Below are positions 37,901 to 49,900 of a stretch of DNA of 64,000 bases, piece after piece. The stretch comes from Cymodocea nodosa. Lineage: Eukaryota > Streptophyta > Magnoliopsida > Alismatales > Cymodoceaceae. The position numbers and the translations under genes were made by a program. The first letter of the stretch is position 1; each line of letters starts with the position of its first letter. Under the pieces are notes generated by a model that saw only the letters and a program-made list of their open reading frames with translations, had not been told where the DNA came from and did no database searches. The stretch is taken from NCBI GenBank assembly GCA_036874045.1, contig CM072339.1:14515501-14579500 (forward strand), written 5' to 3'.

Positions 37901-40900
37901 TGAATACTATAATCAAGAAATAAAATTTTCAACACATTTTAAAGATGATGAACTACATATTGCTAGTAGTAGTCAAAAATAAAGAAAAACAATGATAGAT
38001 CAAATGCATGCAACAATATCCCAATCTATGTGGCATAATCGTTATTATTAAATCATGAACTATGTTTTGTATTTTCTTTATTTAAGAGTTTGTCATAGAA
38101 TATTTGTAATGATGGAAGATATGACTTTGCATTTTCTTCTTATAATTTACTTCTATTTCATCATTGTATTTCAATATTGTTTTATCTATATTTTTTAAAA
38201 TTTATAATCATAAATAATTAAAGTATATATTGTATGATTATTAAATAATTAAAGACAATGTCATGGTAATTGTTGTTTCTATGGTATTTTTTATCACGTA
38301 AATGAAAGTAAAGAGTATAGGTTGGTGCAAGAAAAAGTAGAAAATGAAAATTATGTAATTAAAGATAAGAAATTATACGAGCAAGAATAAAATTATAGAG
38401 AACTAAATAATTTATTTTATTTTATTATTTAAAATATGTATTATAAGTAACTTAAGAAAAAAATTTCAAGAACTATATAATTTTTCAAGTTTTCCATAGG
38501 TAGCACAAACACCTTCAAATTTTACTTTTCGACTTTCTTATTCTTAATTTTTCTAACTTTCTAATTCTTAACTTTTTTGACTTTCCATTTTCTAACTTTT
38601 TGAGTGACACAAACGAACCCTAAATCTCCTCGAAAATGCTTAAAAGATTTGACCTTTAATCCACCATATTCCTCAAGAAGCCAATGTATTAGCGAACTCT
38701 CTCACAAAAGTAGCTCCTGGTAGCATACATAGAAAAATTTGTAGATTACAACGAAGCTTCCAACTCCTACCAAGAAAATATACCAACTAGATGTGTCGAG
38801 CCTTCCCTGCTTAAAATAGACTTAAAACTTTTTATCCTAGTCATCTTATATGCCGCTTGTGATTGTTCTGTTTCTCTCCTTTGTATCCTCCCTCATGCTT
38901 TATTCCTTTTATTGTGGGTTCACATCCCCTATATAGACTAGGGTTATTAGTTTTATAAAAAAAAGGTGATCAAATGAAGATGTACAAATTATAAAACCTA
39001 TCATAAATGTAGAAAAAAGAAAAATTTAGGAAAATATAAGCTAGCAAAAAGAAATGCTAAAAAAATTGTTAGGGAAGTTAAAATGAAGACCTATAAGGAA
39101 TTATATAGCAATTTGAACACAAAACAAGGAGAAAATATAATATATAAATTGGCAAGGCTAGAAAAAGAAAATCTAGAAATTTAAGTGTAGAGTTTTGGTA
39201 ATAGCAAATGAAATAAAAGATAGCTACTATAAGTATTTTTGTAAACTTTGTAATGAGTCTACCATTAGAAACTCTTACATGCAAAATTTGAGTAACAATA
39301 CAAAGAATATAAACTATAATTATTTTAGAAGAATTAGTAGTTCAAAGGTAGAAAAGGCCATTAAAAAAATGAAATGTAGGAAAACCATTGGACCAGATGG
39401 TATTCCTATGGAAGCGTAAGAGTGAAGTGAGAATTAAGTAGTTCACTAAACTTATAAATATAATTTTAAAGGCAAAAAAGATGTCAGATGAATGAAGAAA
39501 GTTATTTAATAGTTATATTTAATAATAAGAGAGGCAGAGACTTGTAATAATTATCATAGTATTAAGTTAATAAGTCACAATAAAATTATGAGAAAGGGTA
39601 ATTAAGTAGAGATTAAGGCATTTAACAAAAATCACAGAAAGTTAATCTAGGTTTATGTTGTTTAGGACAACAATGGAAGTCATCCATTTACTTAGACAAC
39701 AAATAAAAAATTTTAGAGCTAAGAAAAAAGACCTCCATATGATTTAGAAAAAACTTACCTAAAAACCTATTGTTGTGAGTTTTAGAGAAAGAAAGAGTAA
39801 ACATTAGATATATTATAAAAGATAAGTATAAAAGTGCAATTACTAGTGTTAAAACTAAAAAAGTCAGAAATTGCATAGGTTTATATTAAGACTCCTCTCT
39901 AAATCTATATTTGTTTGTCTTAGTTATGGATGAATAAACAAGAAATTTCAAAGAAAAATACCTTGGTGCATGCTATTTGCTAATGACATAAATTGACTTA
40001 ATGAAAGTAAATCAAGAATCAGTTCTACATTGGATAGATACTTTAAAGTCCAAAGAATTTAAATTAATTAAATCAAAAACTAAATATATAGAATGTAGGT
40101 CAAAGAAAATAAAAATAATGATAAAGATATATATTTAAATGGTAATGAGATTCATAAAAGTAAGATTTTTAATTACTTAGGATTCATAATTAGTAATAGT
40201 GAAATTATAGAAAATGTTATTCATAAGATTAAAATAGAATGGATAAAGTGGATAAATGCTTCTAAGTGTTATGTCATAAGATGATATCCTTAAAATTAAA
40301 AGGAAAATTTTATCCTTAAAATTAGAATGTTATTCATAAGATTAAAATAGAATGGATAAAGTGGAAAAATACTTCTAAGTGTTATGTCATATGATAATAT
40401 CCTTAAAATTAGAATGATGGATATGAGTTATGACTCAATGCTTGGTGGTGAACCCTTCAGCAAAGTTTTCAAGGATTTGTAGTGACTTCAGTGGAGAACT
40501 CATCTCTTTGGATCAACCAATCCTTTCAATGGATCAATCAATCCATCTTCTAGCAAGTGAAAAAATTCATCGATTTTGTACCAATCTTATAAGAAAAATC
40601 ATCCAATCTGATGTATTCTTTGAAATACATGTTTCAGGATCAACAATTTTAAAATCTGAACTATAACATCCAATCTAATTGATATTTGAATCCTTAATAG
40701 AGGTGCATAAAACTACTTGCTAAGTAATTGTAAATTTATATAATTTAACCAAAAATTTGACCATAGATAGAAAACTTAGAAAAAAAGGATTCATGTGACT
40801 AACCCCACATCATGAGATTATAGCTTGGACTGTGATTGTTGTTCTTGTTCTTGTAAAGCTAAGTGTGTGTGTGCACTTGAACACATAAATGTATATTGTG

Positions 40901-43900
40901 TGCCTATGCATCCTAATTCATGCCTATGGAAGTAAGAGTCAAGACTATTTAATAGATGCCTATGATTGAGGAACCTTCTCCTATTTATCAGATATCCCTT
41001 TTGTCCTTTTAAAGATTTGACAAAAAGAGAATTGATCGTTTTATTTTAAATGTATAAGAAATCATGGTATGGAAATCACACCAAGCACACTAAAAGATAA
41101 TAATATAAGAACTTTAACTTGTAACCATGTTTTGACTGGTTCAAGGTTATAGTATTACTTGAACAAGGACATATGCCCATATATTTCATGGGAACATAAA
41201 TAGTAAACTATGAAACTTATCATGATCAACCAACTATGCCATTTATCATAGATGAACATCAGGATATAATAATATGAACAAATAAAAAGGATAAATTACC
41301 TTTATAACAACTGTGTGTGCAGGAAGATTCACACCCCAAGCCAATGTTGCAGTGCAGACAAGCACCTGTAACACAAACATCAAGCATAACCCAAGTCTAG
41401 AAATTGATGACAAAGCATAAAAATTAATCAGAAGTACTTTAAGGAGGCCTTCACTAAAAAGACGCTCGGTCAAGCCTCTATCAGCCCGTAGCATTCCAGC
41501 ATGATGAATACCGATGCCATGTTGAAATAGTTCAACAACCTCTTTGTTTCTGGACTTTTGGACTTCCTTCTGCAATGATTCAGTTTATTTTACTAGCATG
41601 AGTAAAATGTTATACCAGAAAGATAAAAAAAGTGTCACACCTGAATCAATTTAAACCGTGGATGTGCCTCATTATTAAGGAGTTCTGACTCCCCTGCCTG
41701 TTGAGCTTGCGTTATCTGCTCAAAGAATTTCTAATTAAAAGCACAGCAGAGAAATGACATGGATGGAGATTAGATTTTGAGGGATTAAGTGATGTTTGTA
41801 GTTTCATAGCTATGGATTCATAGGGTTTTTATAGTGATCCTCATAACGGATGATGGCTAGTGGTAGCCCACAATTGACAAACTGCCATGTCCCACAAATG
41901 ACAAACTGCCATGTAGCTCATAATTGGCAAAAGCATTGCCTAACTCCAAGATTGTTGGATTGGCATGATGGTTCATCTGATGAAGCACACCTGCTAACCT
42001 GCATAGAATCAATCATCTACACATGTTGACAAAATTTTGCCAAACATCAAAGTCGATGTCAATGTGATAATTTTGTTTATACACTGACATTTTTCTTCCC
42101 CATGTTTCTATCAACATATCATCCATATGTTGAAGTTTTACCAACACATGCCATTTTTTAATTTCAACAAAGTTTGATACAAAATCAAAATTCAATTCCT
42201 TGCTAACCTGGTCAATACTTGGGCCGTCATGCAAAAGACAATTGGATTAACCATAGGTTGGTTTTATTCAATTTCTAGGATGGAACGAATTAGAACAGTT
42301 CAAGCATTGAACTGAAGCAGACCAACCTAAGTATATCACCCTCCTTTCTCTCATAATAACTGTCTAATGACTGTATTCTCCTTCCTCCACCCTTCTTCCC
42401 TTATACAAGTACGTTGTGAGATACACCGTACAACCCCAATTCACAACTCATCACCGTAAGAATCCACTATTCTCTAGAAAATACAAAACTTTTGCAATCA
42501 AAACCAAAAACATGCACATCACCACATGTCAAATTGAATGCAAAATCAAATACCAAAATTAGGTCCATCCTATTCACACAAACTAATCTGAACGAATCTC
42601 TCTAAGATCACCCAAAACCTAATCAATTTGAACTTAGATTTCTTGTATGTGTTTATCTACCTTAATAATGTTAAGATCAGTATCGATCACTAGAAGAGGA
42701 TGAATAACGATTACTCAATTATTTCAGCAATACAAGATATATCAGCACTTGTTACAAGTTAAAACTCTTCACATGATCACAAAATATGATGTTAAGACAG
42801 TTCAACAGAAGTTTGAATTAATAACAAGATCTGACCAGTAGGATGTCAGGAGTATTCAATAATTATCAATGGTTTGTGATATGAGTTATTCAACGTTAAA
42901 GCATAAATGACAGTTAATCACAACAAACAACCTTAATCATTAACAGTATTTTTCAATAGAGAAGTTGTAGCCAAAAGATCTCTATTAGATGCAATTTTTT
43001 ATTAATTTGATTTTATTCCAATTTGTATTATTTTGGCAAAGACCTTCTGTTAGATGTAATATCTTTATGTATTATATTGTTACATTGTATGTGGGTAAAC
43101 AGATATCCATTTAGAGGATTTCCATATATTCACTATAAAACCCCTTGGAACTCTTCTTTTAAGGTTTGATGTCATTTTCATCTAACATGGTATCAAAGTC
43201 TGATTCACGTACATTATCCATAAAACACTTGTAGACTAAAAGGGAATACTACAAGTGTGGAGGAGTGACTATAAAAAGTTCCGCATTGGTACTGATGTGA
43301 TCGATCCTAACTTTTATAATATTGTGCTTTGTTCTCTCACTACCAATTAATTTTAAAATGAACTTTAACAACCAACAATAAGAAAAAGTATTCTGCAAAT
43401 TCCATTTCTTATCATTAGAGAAAGGAAAAATGAATATTAAGGCATGCTTTCAAGGGCAATGGATCGACACAATGGTTTCTCTACACATTTTAAGAAAGAA
43501 AAATTGAGACTGACCAGCATATGTGCAGTTTTTCCGGTGTCCTTGCGGGCATGAACAAAAACCATTGCTTGATGACTTTGTTTTATTGAATCTACTACCT
43601 AATTAAAATATCCATGAAAACTGATGAAACAAAAATTTACATTTTTCACTTGCAAAAAATGAGAATATAGTAATATACCTTCTTGTAGCATATATTGTTC
43701 ATTAAATCAGTTCTTTTGGCATAGTTCAGCTCACTGATGCCAACATATTGTTGTGCTAGAGGAACTGGACGGTAACTAGAATCAAAATAAAACAATCCTG
43801 TTTCAGGATTTACCCTCAAAAATTTAGCAACCTGGACAATGGAAGTAGTATATTAGAATAAAATATATTAAACAAAAAATACGAAATACATCTTGAAATG

Positions 43901-46900
43901 AAAATTAAAGGTAATTCAACTAGAAACCTCTAGATAATTTGGCAGGGTTGCAGATAGGCCCACTATCCTAATCATAGATTGTGTTGATTCCACCTATCAA
44001 ACATAACGGGAACCACTTTAAATGAACTTCTCATATGTTATGGAAGTTATAGTAAAACAAGAATGAAAAAACATGGCAATAATAAGTTTAAGGCTTTTTT
44101 TGGGAATCAATTGAATATTTGTTTATTGAGAAGGATATGTCATGCTAGGAAGGTAGATATATAGGAATAAATCTTGTGACACATTCAAAAATCAATGTTA
44201 CACCATATTAGCTTACCTGACGCAGAGTTCGAGCAACTAGTGCTTCAATTACAGGACCACGGTCATCATTCAAAAGGTGTACTTCATCAATTATTAACAG
44301 CTTCACCAGCATTGACAGTGACATATCACTACTTTTGCGAGTAATGACATCCCATTTCTCAGGTGTCGTAACTATCATCTAATAACACAAAAATAAAAGC
44401 AAATATTTCATTGATGTCTGCTGCAAAATTGTGTTAAATACCTAATAGAGAATGATGAATGAGACCTGAGTTTCTTCAAGTTCACTCTTTGTAAGTTGCA
44501 TATCCCCTGTAAGTTCCCTGACGGACAAATTCAGTGGAGCTAAACGACGGCTAAATGTTGATGTAACCTCTGAAGCCAATGCCTGCAAGAATCATGGACA
44601 AGAAAAGAAAAAGAAAAATTACATCAAAATGAAATGTAAAAAATGATAAGTACGGAATGTATACCTTCATAGGAGCAACATAAACTATTTTGAATTCATT
44701 TTTATACAAAATTCCATCACGGAAGTGTTGTTTGATCTGCAAGGCATCAATGTTATTAATATACACACATAGATGCAGAACTACTCATGCAGGATATGTT
44801 GACACATTCCCAAATCATACCTCATGCAGGATAGCAATCATAGCAATATTTGTTTTTCCTGCACCAGTTGGGGCACTGACCTGGAAGAGAAAATTTCCTA
44901 AGAAACAGAACAAATTACAATAAAAGGAAAAAGCAAAAACAAAAGATGGTTCATAATGACAAGATTTTACCAGGATATTTTCATTTGTGTAATAAGTTGC
45001 TTGGAATATACAGCTCTGAATGCGATTCAATGACTTGTATCCTTCAAAAGCAACTTGAGCAAAGTCATCTAATTCCTTTATCTCAATCTAGAACAGAGTC
45101 AAGCAAAGCATGAAATGATGTATTATATTATATTTAATTATTTTGGACAATTGAAAGGAACAAAAAATAGTCTTTGAAAAAGAACAATTTGCAGATGATA
45201 GATTTTTCTGATTACGATTACAATCAGATATTTGTGATAAGTTAATGAATGTACCAACTTCTCATCAGGTCTCATTGGTGCCATGATGAATGGGGGTATC
45301 TGAACTTCCTCGTAGCCCTTGTGAACTGTTCTTTTAGTCCCTTGGGGAAGAGAAGTAACTGAAAAGGAGTTAGATCCAGTGCCAACCAAATCATCAAAGG
45401 GTTGTTTTCTTTCACTAGCATAAAGCAATGATGAAAAATTGTCTACGAAATCCATCTCATTGTCTTGCTCAACACCACGTTTATGTCTTCTTTCTTCTTT
45501 CCGACGAAGTTTATCAATTAGACGCTCAGATTCTGTTTGAATTGTTACCTGAAAGGTAGAATAGTAACAAGAACCAGATCAAGCAAAAAAGTAGTGGATA
45601 TATCACAGAACAAGAGTAATAGTGTATTACCTGAGTACCATAACTAGGCATCCGAGATTGACTATTTGAGGATGCCTTCTCAGATTTCAGTACAAATAAT
45701 CCTTGGTGAATGGCATCAACAAGTTTTTTTCGGTTCTGCCAAGATACGAAGATGAATGGCAGCAACTCAATATTCAAAGCAAACTGCTTTTTTCACTCCA
45801 AAAGTGTTGATATGTTCATTTTGGGGTCAATTATCCACAAACAAATTGAAAGGAAAAAGCATATACACAAAGTTGTTAGATTATTAATTATATGAGTAAA
45901 CAGGTTTCTTAGATATCCATTTGATATGAACCCTAATCACCCTATATATATCTCATGTAATCCCATAAAAGTAGTAGATAATCATTTTTCTTTCCTGTTT
46001 CATGATATCAGAGCACAGGACAAAACCCTAGCGTTTCCAAACCCTAGCCACAACCTCCCTTCCTCTCTCCATTGCCACCATCACTGTCTAGCCGCACCAC
46101 CACCAACCAACTCATTTCTGTTGCTCCCTCCCTCTCTCCACCACTGGAAGAAAGCTGCACCCACCACCTTCAGTCTGCCACAGCTGCCAGCATTGTCAAT
46201 GTCATCATTAGGCCAGTCCCTTACCTCTATCACTACAGGAAGCCTCTCCAGCCCTCCCCCAACATTTTCTGTCCCTTCCAGCCTCTGAAATCAAAGGAAA
46301 CAGTAGTAGGAAGGGCTCCAAGGGCTGCTGGCAGCCTCCCCTGAGGCTCCCAGTGTGGCAACCTTCATGTTCCAGTTATGTCCAACACTTGTAGCAACAA
46401 AATCTCCCTAGATCTATGGTGATTGAGTGGAAGAAAGAGTAGAATGATGAAGAGGAAAACAAAGTTAGGGCTACATTTGAGAGGTAGCAAACTCGCCTTG
46501 ATTTCAACATATAAGACTGATGATGTCCTTCCTAGTTACAGACTACAGAAATATAACCCCCCCTCATACAATAAGACCCAATTACCTGACTAAGACCCGA
46601 TAACATTAAAAGTTATTACACCCAGCCTAACCTGTGGCCCCCCACAGGGGCTGTACCCTCTTTTGCAGCCACCTTCAGGAGTGGCCGCCCCTCTTCTTGC
46701 TGTTGGCCACCCCAGCTGGTGGTTTTTTCAGCTGTGCATCTCATGAAAAAGGCTGTGTAGCATCTGGACAGTTTGTTTCCGAGGGTGGATTCCAATTGTC
46801 CACCTCTCTCACTACCTTCAAACAACTCACATCAGCCCAAACAGCCATATAGTTCTACAAATTAGCAATTGTCCACCATTTGCAGTCAGTTGAGCAAGAA

Positions 46901-49900
46901 CTGGGCAAAATCGATTGATACACAACTTTAGGGTATAAGAGAGGGGAATATATACCCCTTGGAATAATTGGATATCCATTTAGATCCAATGAATGCAAGT
47001 AATATAAATATTCTCTAACACTCTCCCACAAATTAAAGCATATATATCAAGCATACTCAACTTGTTACAAAGGTATTCAAACACTCGTACACCTAACCCT
47101 TTAGTAAGAATATCAGCAACTTGATCTTCTAAGCGAATAAAAGGTGTTGAGACAACCTCTTTGACAACATTGTCTTAAATGAAATGATGATCCACTTCAA
47201 CATGTTTGGTTCTCTCATAAAAGGTGAGATTATTAGTAATGTGAATGATAGCTTAGTTGTCACAATACATTTGCATCAGAACATTCACTTCAACTCCTAG
47301 CTTGAACAATAATGCAACTAGATGAGTTCAAAGGTTGCATTGGACATGCTACGATATTTTGCTTCAGCACTTGACTTTGAAATAATGTTTTGTTTTTTGC
47401 TTCGCCAAGTAACTAGATTTCCTACAAGATATGTTAAGTATTCGATGGTAGATTTTCTATTGACCTTGTCACCTACATATTCGACATTAGAGAAACTCGT
47501 CACCTATAGATGTCCATGTTCTATGTATAGAATGCCCTTTCTTGGGGTGTGCTTACCATATGCAAGAACTCTACTAGCTCATTGCCAATGAACCTCTCTT
47601 AAAGCATGCATAAATTGATTAAAGAGATTCATAGCATAGCTAATATCTAATCGAGTGACTATTAGGTAAATAAGTTTTCCAATGAGTCTTCTGTATTTTC
47701 CTGAATCATCGTATACTAGAGAGTCTTCATCCCACAATGAGTGGTTTTGTTAATAAAAGTGTTCTTAGGTTTGTAATCTTCAAGTTCTGTTTCCTTTAAT
47801 AGATCAAGTGCATACTTCCTTTGAGATAGAGATAAACGGTCTCCAAAATGGTCAAATTCAATACTAAGAAAGTATCTTAGTTTTCCCATATTTCTTGTGA
47901 CAAAGTTACATCATAAAAATTATTTAATTTCTTCAATGATCTGAAGGTCATCCCTAGTCAACAACATATCATCAACTAAACTATGAGAATAATGATACCT
48001 CTGAAAGTGTGTTTAATAAATACAGAATGATCAACTCGACAACTATTAAAGCTAGCACTTCATATGACTCTGCTAAATTTGTCAAACCAAGCCTTCAAAC
48101 TCTACTTGAGTCCATAAAGTGCCTTATGAAGTAGTAGACTTGATTCTTACCCTAAGCAACATACCTAAGAGATTACTCCATGAAAACTTGTTCATCCAGA
48201 TCACCATACAAGAAGGCATTTTTGATGTCAAACTAGACAAGAGGTCAATCATTATTCACTGTCATGGAGAGGATAACACAAACAGAGTCCAAACGAGCAA
48301 TAGGAGAGAAAGTTTCAACATAGTCAACATCATACTACTAGGTAAATCCCCACCTGCAAGTGATAATGTTGGTGTCTCCAAGTCGAGGAACGAGTTCTCA
48401 AGTACTATGAAAGAGGAGAGTTCTCATTTCTTCATCCATTACTATCTTTCAATGAGGAGTTTGAAGGACATTATGATGATTCCTAGGCAATGATTCTGTG
48501 GAGATGGTTAAGGCAAAATTGTGAAATGTATCAGTAAGGTTAGCATAAGTAATAACATTAGATAAAGGGTGACATGTACAGGAGTGTATGCCCTTGCAAA
48601 GAGTAATGGAAAGGTCAAGAGAGTACTCACCATCAAGGGTAGGGATTGGTTCAAGGGCAATAAAAGGTTGGTGGCACCGACTATAGACCTATAAGGGTTG
48701 AGGAGAGCAATCATCACACACTGATTCTATCTTAGGAGAAGACTAGCTAGTGGTTAAATCCACGGGTCCTAGAAGTGAAGTAGAGATAAGATTTGCAAAG
48801 GAACCAATGCTAAAGTAGGATTGGATCTCAAAAAAGGTAACATCCATGGATGTATAATATTTTCTGCTAAGTGAATGATATAAGCAATATCCCTTTTGAG
48901 TACGAGGATATCTAACAAAAACACATTTGAAAGCACAAGAAGACAACTTATTAGGGTTAAGAGATAGACTTTGAAGAAAGGCAATACAACCAAACACCCT
49001 TAAGGGAATAGCAAACAAATCACAATCAGAATAGAGCCATGCAATAGGTGTATCACCCCTTAAAGGTGTGGAAGGCATCTTGTTAATGAGATAAACACTA
49101 GTAAGAATGGCATCAGACTATAAAAATTTGGAAACATTCATATGAACCATAAGAGTATGAGCAACATCAAGAATGTGACGATATTTATACTGAACAACCC
49201 CATTCTATTGAAATATATGAGGACAGGTAGTTTGATGGATGATACCAAAGGAGAAACAAATAGATTAAAATTCATGTTAGAGGAATTCAAGAATATTATC
49301 AGTACATAAAATTTTTAGACAAACTGAAAACTACTTTTGTATTTTAGAAATAAACTTTAAAGTACATCAACAACTTCATGACGATTTTTCAAGAGATACT
49401 TAAGACACACATGAAAAATCATCAATAAAAATAATATAATACTTGTAGCCAATAGAAGATGAAACCCTACTTGGACCTTAGATATCACGATGAACAATTT
49501 CAAACAAGGACAAAGATGATACTAAATGTAAATGTTTAAAAGAAGCACGAGTATATTTCTCAAGTTGATAAGACTCACAATCAAAGGAAGAAATAGGGAG
49601 TCATGGAACAACCTGTTTAAGTTTGGTACATGAAGGATGCCCCAAGCGATGGTGCCAAAGGAGAGAATAATCAATGCTTGATAATCCAACCACCAATCCA
49701 TGGGGAATACAATCATGACTCAACATATATGCTTTAGAGGTGCTTGTCTTACGCCCCAAATCAATCTGTCGACTCGTCTACAAGTCTTGAAAGGTACAGT
49801 GGAAGGAAAAAAATTTACAAAATAGTTTAATTGGACAGTGATAGCACTAATAGACAAAATGTTAAAAGAGAAATCAGGTACATAAAGAACATTGTTCAAC

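Larger units (their letters stand above)
35880..38620 (+). mobile_element. Decayed PIF/Harbinger transposon (both genes recognisable)
   Basis: A Myb/SANT-like protein remnant (35890-36426) is followed by a HARBI1-like transposase remnant (36700-38051), the usual two-gene content of PIF/Harbinger elements. The right end reads GACACAAACGAACCC followed by TAA (38621-38623). As a 5' terminus this is GGGTTCGTTTGTGTC, a typical Harbinger inverted repeat next to its TAA target. A matching left end was not found, so the left limit given is only the start of the recognised coding part. Confidence 0.7.
38966..40857 (+). mobile_element. RTE-type LINE fragment (plus strand)
   Basis: Contains [18 protein letters not shown] and [20 protein letters not shown] (38,950-39,140), the RT entry [15 protein letters not shown] (about 39375-39416), RT motifs with many stops, [20 protein letters not shown] (about 40170) and a 3' end at about 40780-40857 with TTGTTGTTCTTGTTC. 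The family is RTE, whose tails are short tandem repeats. It is interrupted by a 113-bp duplication and by an unrelated repeat at 40436-40680. Confidence 0.7.
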
